64,000 nt of DNA from Toxonevra muliebris. Its lineage: Eukaryota; Arthropoda; Insecta; Diptera; Pallopteridae. This document shows, one piece after another, positions 1 through 12,187 of this stretch. The notes under the pieces are model-generated. The model saw nothing but the letters and a program-made list of their open reading frames with translations. It had not been told where the DNA came from and ran no database searches. Every line of letters starts with the position of its first letter. Position 1 is the first letter of the stretch. A program made the translations under genes and the position numbers. Location of the stretch: contig OY829326.1 in assembly GCA_963691655.1 (NCBI GenBank), forward strand, positions 113,681,388-113,745,387, in the 5' to 3' direction.

Positions 1-2200
1 ATTGCATGGTCTTCAATTAAACTAGGCATATACTTGGCGAAAGCAGGCAGCACTAGTCTAGCCTCATCCACAGCTCCTTGCGACACAGCGCAAAGTGTAG
101 CTGTTGCTAGAGAACGCATAGCTTGCGCATTGGCACCAGCACGCCACTGCAAATGTGGCTCCACTACAGCCATCAAAAATTCTCGTAAAAGCTGGGCACC
201 TTCTTCCACATCCTTATTCATTGTCTCATGCCACTGAAGCATTGCAATTGAAATGCCACTAAATATTTTTACTTTAGCTTCGTCCATACAATTTTCCCAC
301 ACCTCCTTGAACTTTACCTGCAGTTGTTGCAGATAGGAGGCGCGAAATTTAGAAATGTTCAATAGCCCATGCATTAATAAAATGGGTTCGCTAAGTCCAT
401 CTAGTGGTGCATCAAGATTTTGAACGTAATCAAGCGCAAACCCAAAATATTTTTCGTGCAATTTAGCTACTGTTAAATGCTGTCGGTCCGCTATTCTTTT
501 AATGAATCTATTGCCCATTTCCTGTAACTCTTCAACGTTCGTTTGATCAGCTTCGAAAGTCAATGCCATTACTTTTATTGTACTGATATACATGTTCTTA
601 TCGAGTTCTTCGTGCGATTCGTTCTCCAAATTTAGCTGCTCTAATGATAGCTCCTTAGAGCTTTGAGGCTTTTGTTCGAATTGCTCGCATTTGTTGAGTA
701 AAGTTCCAACCAATTTAATAACATACATTTGAAAATCTGGCTTCAAAGTCTGAGAAAATTCGGAAGTAATAAGCATTCGTGAAACTCTTAACATATCGGT
801 GATGTCTGGTTCAAGAGAAGCAGTAAACATGTAGTAGAAACATTTTAAATAACCCTCTTTGGCATTCCTAGCCAAACCATCAAAACCATGATCCCGCCAG
901 TCAGCATAACAAAACAGACGACCCATTAGATCAGCCGCCTTCTTGGCCTCACTGGCCACTGCATACTCAGAATCACAACAAGCACGCGCAACATCAGGAT
1001 ATACTTCAAAGAATTTAGCTGTCATCGCCGCTTCAGCATGAAGAACGAACTGATAGAGTAGTTTAAGTGAATGCAGACGAACATTTTCCTTCCAATCTGA
1101 AGATTCACGTGTAATCAATTTCAGCAAACGCAGTGAACGTTGCACCATACCACGACAGCCGATGGTTGGGCGCTGTACTCCTTTTGGATAATTTGCTGTT
1201 GGAAAATCGCCGATTTCTTGCTTACTTAATTCCGTTTCATTTTCATCAAAATATTGCTTCCCACATTTTACCCATAATGGGCGGATATAGTCAACAACTT
1301 CGGGTGAATCATCTTTAAGGCTGCCAAAAATTAAAAAAGCAAATTTTTTTAGTACAACCCAAAATTATAAAATATTTCAACTATTCAAACTAACCAGCAT
1401 AATACCAGCGGAATTATGCGTTCAAAATATGAATAGCGATCTCTTAGTTCCATTAGCATCAAAACACCAAGCTGGCCACATTCCCGTCTTACCAAAGGCA
1501 TTGAATCCATTAATAATGGTGAAACTTCCATTAGCAAACGTGAAAATCCACCATCACTGCTAGCATCACTATGTAGTGCTATGCGTGCCAACGCTTGCAC
1601 AGCAGATATACGTGCCATTGAATGTTTATGATTTAGCATTTCATACAGCGGTTTCGCTAGCTGTTCGCACCATGGTTGAAAGCCGAAAGTATCGGCAGCC
1701 TGTGCCAATACCACAACACAGGCGCATGCTTCACGCTGTACTGTAGGATATGCATCACGTATAGCTTTTGCCAAAACTTTCACAATATCGGCATAACATT
1801 CCTGAAGCGTGCGACAATTCCCAGTACAGACATATTGTTGCACCAATGCATGTAATTGAATGATATAAAGCAAACGAATTTCTTCACTTTCTTCCACAGT
1901 CTCTTGTTGTCCCATACGTTCGGTCAGCGTTGAAAGGACATTAAGCAAGTGGAAATCATTGGGTGGCAAACGCCGCAAGAATAGCGTTACTGTCTGGACA
2001 GCTTGATCTCGGACACTTTCATAGCGATCTGAATAGCATTTCAGCAGATGCAGATAGCATTCGTCAAAAATGCAATTTATTTCAGTGATTGACGTTTTTG
2101 AATCTCCACAATGTCGTTGCAATTCTTCAAGCACAAAAATCTTCAGACGTCGTTCATTTGATTGCAATTTCTCGCAAATCTCTTCGTTATTAATATTCAT
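1..2200 (-). CDS. DNAAF5: Dynein axonemal assembly factor 5 (HEATR2-like), 5' part
   Basis: This is a HEAT/armadillo-repeat protein that helps preassemble dynein arms in the cytoplasm of ciliated or flagellated cells, in flies expected in chordotonal neurons and sperm. Exon 1 (2200-1395) starts at an ATG giving MNINNEEICEKL and encodes about 268 residues of helical repeats, for example residues near DAYPTVQREACACVVVLAQ. A short intron follows (1394-1321, GT..AG). Exon 2 (1320-1) stays open for 440 codons with no stop and leaves the window at its left edge, so the C-terminus is missing. The phase joins cleanly (TG|C). The family is normally about 850 aa, so roughly 700 aa are present. Assignment rests on recognition of the repeat pattern and N-terminal region; another HEAT protein is possible but less likely. 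It is divergent from the DHX34 gene, 533 bp away. Confidence 0.75.
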
Positions 2201-2733
2201 TTTCCTGATTTTATTTTAATGAAGCACAATTTATGATTCAGTCAAATATTATCGATGAAACATTATTCAGAAAATACTAGAAAAATAAATAAACAAGTTG
2301 CTTGGATATAAAAACATGACGACCGGTGGCAGTGAAAAAAACGAGCTCAAAATCAAAACAGCTGATTGAAATTCTTCCTCTTTTCCTGAAACTCAATCAC
2401 AATGGGTAAACATAAATGTTAAAATGGCTACTTTTTGAAAAAATGCGTCTACCTCTAAATACTTCTACCATGCTTACAATTTATACTTCTTGGTAAAGAA
2501 ATGTATTTAAAAAAATAAAAATAATAAACAATCTTGTGGACTTTGAGGACTATTCCAGAACTCAAATCAACCATACTTCCAAAATTATGTAAACTCTGAA
2601 ACTATTTGCATGCCCTATCATTATTCGGTTGTGAATAACATTATTTAAAGAAGAAGACTACCCCGAACACTAAAAGAACTCCAAATGAAAGCAATTTTTG
2701 CTTGTATTCAAACAAATAATTGTTTATTAAACG
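2201..2733. promoter_or_regulatory. Divergent promoter region between DNAAF5 and DHX34
   Basis: This 533 bp non-coding gap separates two start codons pointing away from each other, so it must hold both 5'UTRs and probably a bidirectional promoter. A TATCGATG near 2250 resembles half of the insect DRE/DREF-type motif. No TATA box is convincing. The assignment is inference from geometry. Confidence 0.4.
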
Positions 2734-5700
2734 ATGTCGAAGTCGCATAAAAAATCAACATCTTCTAAATCAGTGCAGCCGCCCAGTGAAACCACAAATT
2801 TAATAAGTTTTTCCTTTTGTGATCATAAATCAACCTTTGAGCATCTTTTGTTGGGAAAAGATAGACAAACATTGATTGTGGAAGATAAGTCAGATTTTTG
2901 GAAATTTCTTAACAAATATGAAAGTATGTTGCGCAGCGCTGGACAGCCATTGCTCAATTGTCCATTGTCGGACGCTGAATTGGAACATCTTCAACCTTAC
3001 CACAAACGTAAAAACATTTCCCTGTCACTGTACATCGATAACGAATGGGGAGTACCAGCAATTGCACGCAGCGACCCAAGCTTTAGCGCATTAAAAGCAA
3101 AACAGTTTCAAGAAATTATTTTGATTTATTTGGATTTCAAACAAAAAGAAAAATTTGCAAAAGTTAAAAAATTAAGACGTGCGCAGCGAGCACTACCGAT
3201 TGCACGTTTTAAGGAGAAGATGCGCCAGGAACTGGAACAATCACGAGTGCTGATAATTGCTGGTGACACCGGTTGTGGCAAATCTACACAAGTACCACAA
3301 TATCTGTATGAGTTTGGATATAAAAGTATTGGCAAGTATACTTGCGTTAAAAAAAACTTTATATTTTGCTTATAAATTGTCTGAAATTGTTATTTTTACA
3401 GCCTGCACTCAACCCAGACGTTTGGCTTGTGTCTCCTTATCTAAACGTGTAGCACATGAAATGCTTGAGGATTATGGTACAAAAGTTGGGTTTCAGATAC
3501 GTTTCGAAAAAAGCAAAACTTCGAATACGAATATTGTTTTCATTACAGAAGGACTTTTGTTACGTCAAGTAAGTTTTAAAATTTGAAGAGTTAGATATGA
3601 TTTTAATTTTGTTCAAATTTTAGAAAATTTTTAGGCTTAAATTTTTAGCCTGAATTTTCTGAATTACTCTTTTCACAACCTCTTCTCAAAGGTCATAGCT
3701 ACCCCTGAAAATATTTTTTAATATTTCGTAGATTAGTGCTGTGTTGATTCCTAACACAGTATTTAAAAATGATAATATCAGACACTAACCCACAGTAAAT
3801 TTAGTTATGCGAAGAGTTTATACGAAATGTTAAAAACTGAAATATAAAAATAATAGCAAACAGTTCACATGAAATGGTTTGATTAATAAATAACAAATTT
3901 AAATATTTTAAATTTTCTTCTTTTTTTCTGCTTTTATTTATATTTAAATACAATATTCTATGAACACTATAAAATATTTCATTTACACACTTTGCAAGAA
4001 CTTAAAATTTATTAAAAAAAAATAATATTACAAAATTTTATTTGCTAAAAATTGTTGGCACTCTCTATCACGTGGATGAATTTGAGTATATGTCTTCAGA
4101 TTCAATATTTCTTGGTATGAATTGTAGATTTCATCGATGTCTTCTTCAATACCCCAAATAGACAAAGCGACGACATTTTGTTCCGTCTGTTTCTTGTCAA
4201 CAAATATTTTAATATACTTGTATTTAATGCCGACGGCCGTTACAATTTCATTAATATCGCCGAATTTATCATCTGGAAAATTAAAACACAATGTAATCGG
4301 CAATTTGCCAAGTAATTGTTTTCTAGCTTCGTAGACTTCGTTGGTGTTAGTGCCAATTATATGAACATTAACTTTATTTGATGATGGATCGAACATTTTT
4401 GGAAAAACTATCCATGCTTCGCTTTCATCCATAACATCTTTGACGAAATCACGGTGTTTAGTCGGTATTTCTACCTCCATTTGCAATGCCACAATTCTGT
4501 CTTTTTTAATAATTCCATATTCGTACAAATAGTTTATCAAGAACGTTGTAGCGTCCATCACTTGAGTTGCTTCTTTTTCACAACCTTTTATTCGCACCAC
4601 TGTCTCCAATTGAGTTATAAAATCAATTTCGACATTGAAATGTTTTCCAATCATTGCGAAAACAAGGTTATTTGATATATTCAGCATAGACAATTTAAAT
4701 TGAATGCAAAATGGCCTAGCCAAATGTATTAATGTGCGCGCCCGTTCAACATCTTCTAATGGACCTTTTATGCAAGCTTCATTACTGTCGCAGAATAAAT
4801 CGTGTGTGTGTATCTGTGTTGCCGTTTCTCCCAAATTTAATTTTTGATGAACATGTGTGCCGTAAATTTTCAATTTAACATTATCACATTGCAATGCACA
4901 ATTTTTTTTCTGATCCATGTCAAGACCCGATTTATGTTTAAGATGCAGATGATTTTTTGAAATTTATTTTATTTTTTTCTGGTACGATGTCCTTTTTGTA
5001 ATATAATGTGTAATACGTGTGTGTGTGTAGTCTGTGTTTCTGTAGAATCCAAATTTTATTTGCTCAATGCGTGTAACTATAGACGGTTCCTTCCTCGTAG
5101 CTGTCTTAATTGAAACTGATGTCGCAATACATAAACCACTCTTTAGAAAAAAAGACTGACCATATAAGTTGCGTTCTTAAACGACACACATAAAAAAACC
5201 TTTTTTTTATTACCTTTCCAAATCATTGTAGAAGTGTGCCTGTATTTTGTGAAAACATGTGTTGTTTTTTCTTTATTTTTGAAAAGCTTACGATTAGATG
5301 GCAGTATTTGAAATATAAATGTTTTATGTTTCTGGGTTTTTCCAATAATGGCGTTTAAAAAGTGAACAATATTTTTTCAACAAAGATATATTCATGATAG
5401 TTTTTTAGGAGACTATGAAAATTAAATCTAGAGGTTAATTTTCAAAGTCATGACTTAAGTTCATGTAAATTTCGTTATTTGAAGTTATATATAAACAGGT
5501 TAATGAACAAATGTAGTCATCACAACAACAATGTGTACAGAGACGGGCAAATCAGACGGCCGTTTCGGAATCCGCCACAATTCCTCATCAGTGATCTTAG
5601 TGGTAGTTCTTAATCTTTCAATATCCTATATAAGCTACTAATATTGAAATCATAACCCAGAATTATGGATTTGATTCCAAATATCTTCACTGAATAGAGA

Positions 5701-8700
5701 TATTGAAAGAAACTACCACTACCGTTCTATACACTTATGTTGTTGTTTTTTTCCCATCGTAGCCTAGTCTGCATAACAGTTCGTTATTTGAAAGTCTAGT
5801 ACATGGGAGAGTGTGTGTGTGTGTGAGAAAATGATTCTAGGTGTCATTTTTTCTGAACGGTCCCCATTCGATCAGTTCATGATAGTTTTTTAGGAGACTA
5901 TGAAAATTAAATCTAGAGGTTAATTTTCAAAGTCATGACTTAAGTTCATGTAAATTTCGTTATTTGAAGTTATATATAAACATATTTCAAATAACGAACT
6001 GTTATGCAGACTAGCTACGATGGGAAAAAAACAACAACATAAGTGTATAGAACGGTAGTGGTAGTTTCTTTCAATATCTCTATTCAGTGAAGATATTTGG
6101 AATCAAATCCATAATTCTGGGTTATGATTTCAAATATTAGTAGCTTATATAGGATATTGAAAGATTAAGAACTACCACTAAGATCACTGATGAGGAATTG
6201 TGGCGGATTCCGAAACGGCCGTCTGATTTGCCCGTCTCTGTACACATTGTTGTTGTGATGACTACATTTGTTCATTAAAGATATATTCAATTTTTTATGG
6301 ACTACGAAGACTGATTTGATGGAAATTTTATATTTGACATATTTAGATACAAAGAAAACTCGAGCATTAAGAAACTTTAATTTGTTTCATTTGTTTGCAT
6401 CTTTAATAAGCGACTTATGAACAAATTTGAACATTGTGCGTCAAAATAGAAAATTTGTGTGTTTTCAGACGCACTGTGAAGTTGAGGCCAACAACTATAA
6501 ATCCAAAATTGCAATAAAATCAAAACAACATTTTTCCTGTTATTCTCCCTTCCGGCAGAATTTCGATGATTTTTCATAAAAATGTCGTGGTTTTTCTATA
6601 TCGTTGGTATGTCTGGTTCCCTTTAACTTCTTATGAAAAAGTAGACATATGTGTACTTACGTTTTTGCGTATTATTTAATCTTTTTAATTTATTGTGATT
6701 ATTTTTCTCGAGTTTTAGTAAAATAAGGGAACTAAATAAAATAATATTTTCTCCTAAATCCATTAAAATTTCAGAAAAGTAACTAAAATAAATCCCAAAA
6801 TACGCAAAAACCTGTAAAAAATATGTAACCTTGGACACCGAAAAGGTTAAGGGGAAGAACTAATTATTTTTATACATTTTTGGGTGCCATCATGTATATT
6901 AAGTTGCCCCGACAAAAATGTGTTGTGTTTTTTGCGCTGGCCCGCAAAAAGGAATTTCCAGAATCAGTGATTATATATATCGAATACTATTACATCTATG
7001 TACTTGAAATTGTTTGTAAATTTTCTACATTAGTAAAACTATTGCTAGAAGGAATGAACTTTTTTGATAAATTGGTTTATTTTCTTATAGAGAAACATCC
7101 AATTTTTTCGTTTAAATGTTATTTTCGCTTGACCAACAAATAATTATTTTTTGCTTCGTGCAGCCACTGAATTATTCAATATTTAATATATAGGTCGAGT
7201 TGTCACCACGGAACAACTTTTTCCAGAAGTGGTTCAGTACTAGGTGATACATACATAGATAGAAGTTTCTTTTCTGGGATTTTCGATGACTATTCTTTGT
7301 ATCAAAAGAGCTGAGTTGCGTGATATAAATATATTAAAGGCCTTCATTAAAACGAAAAAACCCTTTTTAAATCACGTTATGCCTTGAACGAAATTGCGTC
7401 GGATGATGGAAAACAATCCGACGATACCCGCTGCCAAAATTAAAACATACTGAATCGCATGAAATGGCACAAAATTGCGTCGGGCGGGTTTCTTACCGTC
7501 TTCAACATTAATTTATTTTAAAATTTCTCCCTCGGAGCGAAGATACAGAGTTGCATATTTAGCTTGTCTCAGTGCATATCTTATAAATTTCTAAATCTTT
7601 TATTATTCGCACTAGTCTGCCAATTCTGGTGTTCTTTTCTTTTCTTTTAACAATTTACTCGCACGTACTCACAAGCAAAAAAAATTTCACTTTTTATTTA
7701 ATTTTCTTGTAAACACAAAATGGCAGCCTATTGCACTGCATCCACACGTGCAAGTAAACTGCTGCAAGTAGAGAATACGTATTATGTTCGAAAAGTTCGA
7801 AAATCACTGGCAGCAAGTGCGAAAATTTACTGTTTCTCATTTTTGTTGCCAGCAGCTTTCAAATAGAAGAGTGTATTACCCTGCGTCCGCACGTGCAAGT
7901 AAATTGTTGTAAGCAGAGAATACGTATTATGTTCGATAATATCGAAAATTACTTACTAGTAGCAAATGTGTGAGTGACTCAATACATTCACACTTTTTCA
8001 CTAATACACTCTCACATTTGCTACTGCATACTGCATAATCACTCAAACAAAAATTAAACCCTAATTGAACTGTGTAAATCGGCTTTACACGATGGTTTAA
8101 TGTTGGTCACATAGTGTCTTCCTGTAAAATGCCGACTTTACACGTTTTGATGAAGGCCCTTAATATAAAGTATAAAGCCAGAAAAATATATTGTCTCTAC
8201 AAATAGTTGGCCGTTGAAACGAATTTGGAACAATATGATGTGCTCATTCTCGATGAAATACATGAACGAAATCTCTTCGGTGACTTTTTGTTGGGTGTAA
8301 CGAAATGTTTGCTGCGTGCTAAACCAGATTTGAAACTGATACTTATGTCAGCTACCATCAATGTAGAGCTATTCCATAATTACTTCAAGGATGAAGGTGC
8401 CAAATTAATTGAAGTACCAGGACGATTGTATCCAATTAAAATGACTTTCATGCCGCCAGCTGCACTGGAGTTGGGTAAAGGTGGCAACAAAAATCGAACA
8501 AGCAACTCAGGACGCTTAGATCCTGCACCATTTATACAAGTTTTAAACTTAATCGATCAAAAGTATGCAAGTAAGTAGAAGTGTACACTTTCTTCCTACA
8601 TGAGAAATAAATGATTTATTGATATTGTTTTAAGCTACTGAACGTGGTGATGTTTTGATTTTTGTTAGTGGAGTAAATGAAATTACTACAGTTTGTGATG

Positions 8701-11700
8701 CTACCAAAGAGTATGCTGAACAAAATTCACATTGGATTATTTTACCGCTCCATAGTGGTTTAGCATTGGCAGAGCAGGATAAAGTAAGTTGCAATAGAAA
8801 CAACATACAATCATCTTCAGCAGTAAAAAATTAGTTTTATTTGGTTTTTAGGTTTTTGATTATGCTCCTGAGGGCATGCGTAAATGTATTGTCTCAACGA
8901 ATATAGCTGAAACTTCACTTACTGTGGATGGCATACGTTTCGTTGTTGATTCTGGCAAAGTCAAAGAAATGAGTTATGATGCTTCGTGCAAGGGGCAACG
9001 ATTAAAAGAATTTTGGGTTTCAAAGTCATCAGCAGAACAGCGAAAAGGTCGCGCTGGTCGTACAGGACCAGGAGTAATGCTTTAACATATTAATGATCTC
9101 TACGAGTGGGTGTTAATACATGCTCCAATTTATTTCCTTTTAGACTTGCTTTCGTCTTTTTTCGGAAAAACAATACAATTCTTTCGACGCTTATCCTACA
9201 CCGGAAATATTTCGTGTGCCACTTGATACTATATTGCTGCAAATGGTCGCTATGGGCTTGCCAAATGTGCGCGTATTCCCTTTCATTGAATCACCGGCAG
9301 AAGAAAGTATTGAACAAACCATTTTGTCTTTGAAACAACATGTAAATAGTTAAAGTTTTTATTATACTCTAGCCTCCAAACAAGAATTTTTTAAAAATAA
9401 CTGTTTTTTTTAGAATGCTTTAACACCTGATGAAAAAATCACGCCCTTGGGTAAATCACTATCGAATTTACCAGTGGAAATAACAATTGGGAAAATGTTG
9501 CTCATGGGATGTGTATTTCCCGATATCGAAAAGATATTAACACTGGCGGCGACTATGAGCGTACAGAATCCTTTCACAAATCGTGCCTATACCGATCAGA
9601 AATGTGAGGTAAGAAATAAACTTAGCTTTTTGAATATTCCGCATCATAAGTAATCTTATAACTTTAATGGACTCTGATCAATCCGAATCTTAACAAATCT
9701 ATTAATCAGAATGTCGGTAATATTTACTTATTTCTTTTGCCAGCAAGAACGTGAAAGCTTACAATCTGATCAAGGTGATATTTTTACACTTTTACGCTCA
9801 TATCGCGAATGGATTCTACTTAAATGGAACAAAGAAAATACAAGAAAATGGTGTTACAAATTGGGCATAGAAGAACAAAGGTAAAGTAGCATTGAGAGAA
9901 AATCAATCGTAAAAAATGTAATATGATACCCGTACCATGAAAAATTGTTTGTTCTGTTCTTTAAGATTTTATGAAATTACAAAACTACGCAATCAATTTC
10001 AAAACATACTTGAAAATTGTAATATGGCTGTAACAAAAAAGGATGAGAGCTCATTCTCTGGTGCTGATAGAGCACGACGCCATGGAGAGATACGCATGCT
10101 GAAGGCTATTAAACGTAAGCAAAAATACCAAGAACCACGTAAGCGTAAAATTCTCAAACGTAGTAATTATGGTGAGGAAGAGGATTTTGACAATGATGGA
10201 GCTGGTGGTGATGATATACGAGATGTAGACTTTCGTTTGAATCACGATTCAGCTAAAATGGAGGTGAGTCATTGATGATTATAGTGCAAACTTTCGTATA
10301 GATAAAAATTATTAGCTTATTTTCCGTTGCTTTTAAAATAGATTTTATTAAGTTCTTCCAAAGCTGAAAAACACCATGATGTTTTACTGTTGAAACTCAT
10401 AATAGTTAGCGGCTTTTATCCACAAATTGCCATTGCAGATGATTTTAATTATTGCAAAGGGGGCGGTCAACAATTTTTTCATACATTTCTCAAACCTTTC
10501 ATTTCGATCCATCCAAATGCATACTTTGCAAAATATTTTGATGTTTTGAAATTGAATGATAGCGATATATTGGAAAAGCCAAGCTATTATACACCGAAAC
10601 AAGAATTAAGCACCAAACATCAAGTTTTATGTTATCAGTAAGTGAAAAGAGATTTACAAATTGTTCTAGATGTTATATATAATGTGAAAAATGTTCATTG
10701 TATTTATAGAAATTTGCTAGAGACTGCTAAACCATATTTGATGAATTGTATTCGTATGCCTGCCGCTCAAACGCTTCTTTTATTCTCATACTCTATTGAT
10801 ACGAACGCTTCAGTGACACGTGTTGTGTGCGATTCGTGGCTATGTTTGGATTTTCCAACACCAGAGACAGGATGTGAACTACTAACACGTGCAATTAAGT
10901 TGCGCAGATTGTGGAACAAATTATTATCAGAAAAATTAACAGGTAAACAAAAATTCGTATATTTGCTATATGGTTTACCCAGTAATAAAAATACCCCTTT
11001 ATTTTTTATACATAAACATTCAGATTTAGTTAATAACGTTGAAAGCCAAAGTGCGAAGAAACATAAAAATTACGCAGAAACAGAATTATGGGAATCATTG
11101 ATTGATTTTATGAGCGTTAATGTTAGCTATACCATTAAACGTTTACTTCCGGCAGATTTAAAATTTCTGTACACACATAGCAATATAGCAAACTACGAGG
11201 GGTTCACTGTGAACCCATTCGCTGAAGATTTTAGCATTCAAAAGAATGAAGAAAAGGGTGGTATTAATGTAGCTGAAAATGTCGTCTATGGATGGTAAAG
11301 ATAATTTATTAAAACTTTTATCGCAGCATAATAAAATATTTAATTTGTATAGCTTGCAAGAAGTACAATGGACAATTGCTATGGATGCTTGCTTGAGAGA
11401 ACATACATGGACGTGTAAATATTGTAATTTAGAAATGGAACTAGATACCATAGCAAAATTGATACACAAAAAAAGTGAGTAAGAGATTTCACAATGAAGA
11501 ATAGTTTTTTTTAATGTTTTAATATAATATGTATATAATGGCATAGAAGCCACTTGAGGGTCTGCGTCGAGCTTTTCACTGAAGTTGCAACATTTTCCAA
11601 CTAAATAATTATTTCTTATTATTTCGTTTTTACCTGTTATCGATCCACCATATTTTTTCTTTTCATTTCATCTTAATTAAGAGCACGAGTAAAACAGTAG

Positions 11701-11929
11701 ATCCTCTATAATTGTTTTCTTTTTATTTTATTTTTATACAACAGCATGTGTAAAACAGAAGAAAGTTGAAGAGAGTGATGTAAAAGTTAATGAAGCCAAC
11801 AAACCAACACCATCATCATCTTCTAGATCCATTAAAGGCGGCATACAGTATTATTGTAAAGCTTGTAAAAAAGAATTAATCTTAACACAAATCGATATAT
11901 TAAAACATAAGAAATATTGTAATAAATAA
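2734..11929 (+). CDS. DHX34: DHX34-type DEAH-box ATP-dependent RNA helicase
   Basis: DEAH helicase of the DHX34 type, which in animals acts in nonsense-mediated mRNA decay. Predicted exons: 2734-3331, 3402-3568, 8207-8570, 8635-8783, 8852-9073, 9144-9341, 9414-9608, 9744-9880, 9966-10263, 10342-10637, 10710-10942, 11024-11294, 11353-11474, 11745-11929. They sum to 3435 nt (1144 aa), close to the usual family size. Visible motifs are Walker [22 protein letters not shown] in [21 protein letters not shown] and [12 protein letters not shown]. The C-terminus has paired cysteines, YYCKACKKE then HKKYC, like the zinc-binding tail of DHX34. Intron 1 has a GC donor. Intron 2 is 4.6 kb and hosts an antisense gene. 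The 10943-11023 intron is 81 bp, in frame and stop-free, so it might be retained. A poly(A) signal AATAAA lies at 12039. The Drosophila counterpart is, I believe, CG32533. Confidence 0.9.
3332..3401 (+). other. GC-AG intron 1 of DHX34
   Basis: The helicase frame can only be kept if the exon ends at ATTG and the intron runs from gcaagt to ttacag (70 bp). The join gives KSI|ACTQPRR, the conserved motif Ia region. Using the nearest GT instead breaks the frame. GC donors are a known minority class. Confidence 0.75.
4028..4918 (-). CDS. Nested intronless KH-repeat protein, Bicaudal-C-like
   Basis: An intact 296-codon frame lies antisense in intron 2 of DHX34. The ATG at 4918 is the first Met after an in-frame upstream TAA. 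The product appears to be a chain of KH-like units (about 1-68, 70-135, 142-206 and 207-275). The third unit, [19 protein letters not shown] through [13 protein letters not shown] to [11 protein letters not shown], aligns by eye with a BicC KH domain (VTLKMDV...HVIGKGG...QVSIAG...LLPLVLMFELP), but the GKGG loop is gone. This suggests a scaffold or protein-binding role instead of classical RNA binding. An AATAAA (antisense) lies about 15-20 bp past the stop. With no introns it may be an old retrocopy. No stop or frameshift is seen, which argues for selection. Family placement is from memory and moderate; function is unknown. Confidence 0.6.
   Translation of the reverse strand: MDQKKNCALQCDNVKLKIYGTHVHQKLNLGETATQIHTHDLFCDSNEACIKGPLEDVERARTLIHLARPFCIQFKLSMLNISNNLVFAMIGKHFNVEIDFITQLETVVRIKGCEKEATQVMDATTFLINYLYEYGIIKKDRIVALQMEVEIPTKHRDFVKDVMDESEAWIVFPKMFDPSSNKVNVHIIGTNTNEVYEARKQLLGKLPITLCFNFPDDKFGDINEIVTAVGIKYKYIKIFVDKKQTEQNVVALSIWGIEEDIDEIYNSYQEILNLKTYTQIHPRDRECQQFLANKIL
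5391..6277. mobile_element. Foldback-like element with direct and inverted repeats
   Basis: Layout A-B-spacer-A-B'. Unit A (TTCATGATAGTTTTTTAGGA...) occurs at 5391-5497 and again at 5876-5982, nearly identical. Unit B (5501-5793) recurs as its reverse complement at 5984-6276, about 293 bp, nearly perfect. The whole is flanked by AAGATATA at 5383-5390 and 6278-6285, an apparent 8-bp target duplication. It has no coding capacity. The high arm identity suggests recent insertion or gene conversion. Confidence 0.75.
7338..8159. mobile_element. TTAA-flanked non-autonomous element (piggyBac-like)
   Basis: The left end reads TTAA|AAGGCCTTCATTAAAACG and the right end CGTTTTGATGAAGGCCC|TTAA, an imperfect terminal inverted repeat of about 18 bp with TTAA on both sides. 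Inside, two diverged copies of a unit around CACGTGCAAGTAAA lie at about 7745-7810 and 7890-7955. No transposase is present. The TTAA target fits piggyBac or Kolobok-type elements. Confidence 0.55.
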
Positions 11930-12187
11930 GTTTAGTTTAAACAAAAGAAAAAAAAAACATTTTGTGATGCATTGTTATTTTTAATTGTTTCATATGGTAA
12001 AATTTTTCATCGCTTTTCAACTCTTAAATGTTAAGCTAAATAAAAAATAATGTGCACATGATATATTCAGAATGGTTCAGCTTACATTAAGTAATTTCAT
12101 TTAAAAATCCAGCACATCTGCTCAAGTAGTAATTGTATACAATTATTGAATGTATATAATAATATTATTTATATGTGTGTGAAAAAC
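11930..12187. other. Convergent 3' region of DHX34 and pacman
   Basis: Only 258 bp separate the two stop codons. A forward AATAAA sits at 12039-12044. No reverse AATAAA is obvious in the gap, so pacman may use a variant signal or a site further left, and the two 3'UTRs may overlap. Confidence 0.5.
12039..12044 (+). terminator. DHX34 poly(A) signal
   Basis: AATAAA 110 bp downstream of the DHX34 stop codon. Confidence 0.5.

Larger units (their letters stand above)
3569..8206 (+). other. 4.6 kb intron 2 of DHX34
   Basis: Donor CAA|gtaagt at 3569 and acceptor aaatag at 8206 join LLLRQ to [11 protein letters not shown], a normal helicase continuation. The intron carries an intact antisense KH gene (4028-4918), a foldback-like element (5391-6277) and a TTAA-flanked element (7338-8159). 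The remaining parts (3569-4027, 4919-5390, 6278-7337) are AT-rich with only short chance reading frames; I see no gene in them. Confidence 0.8.
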
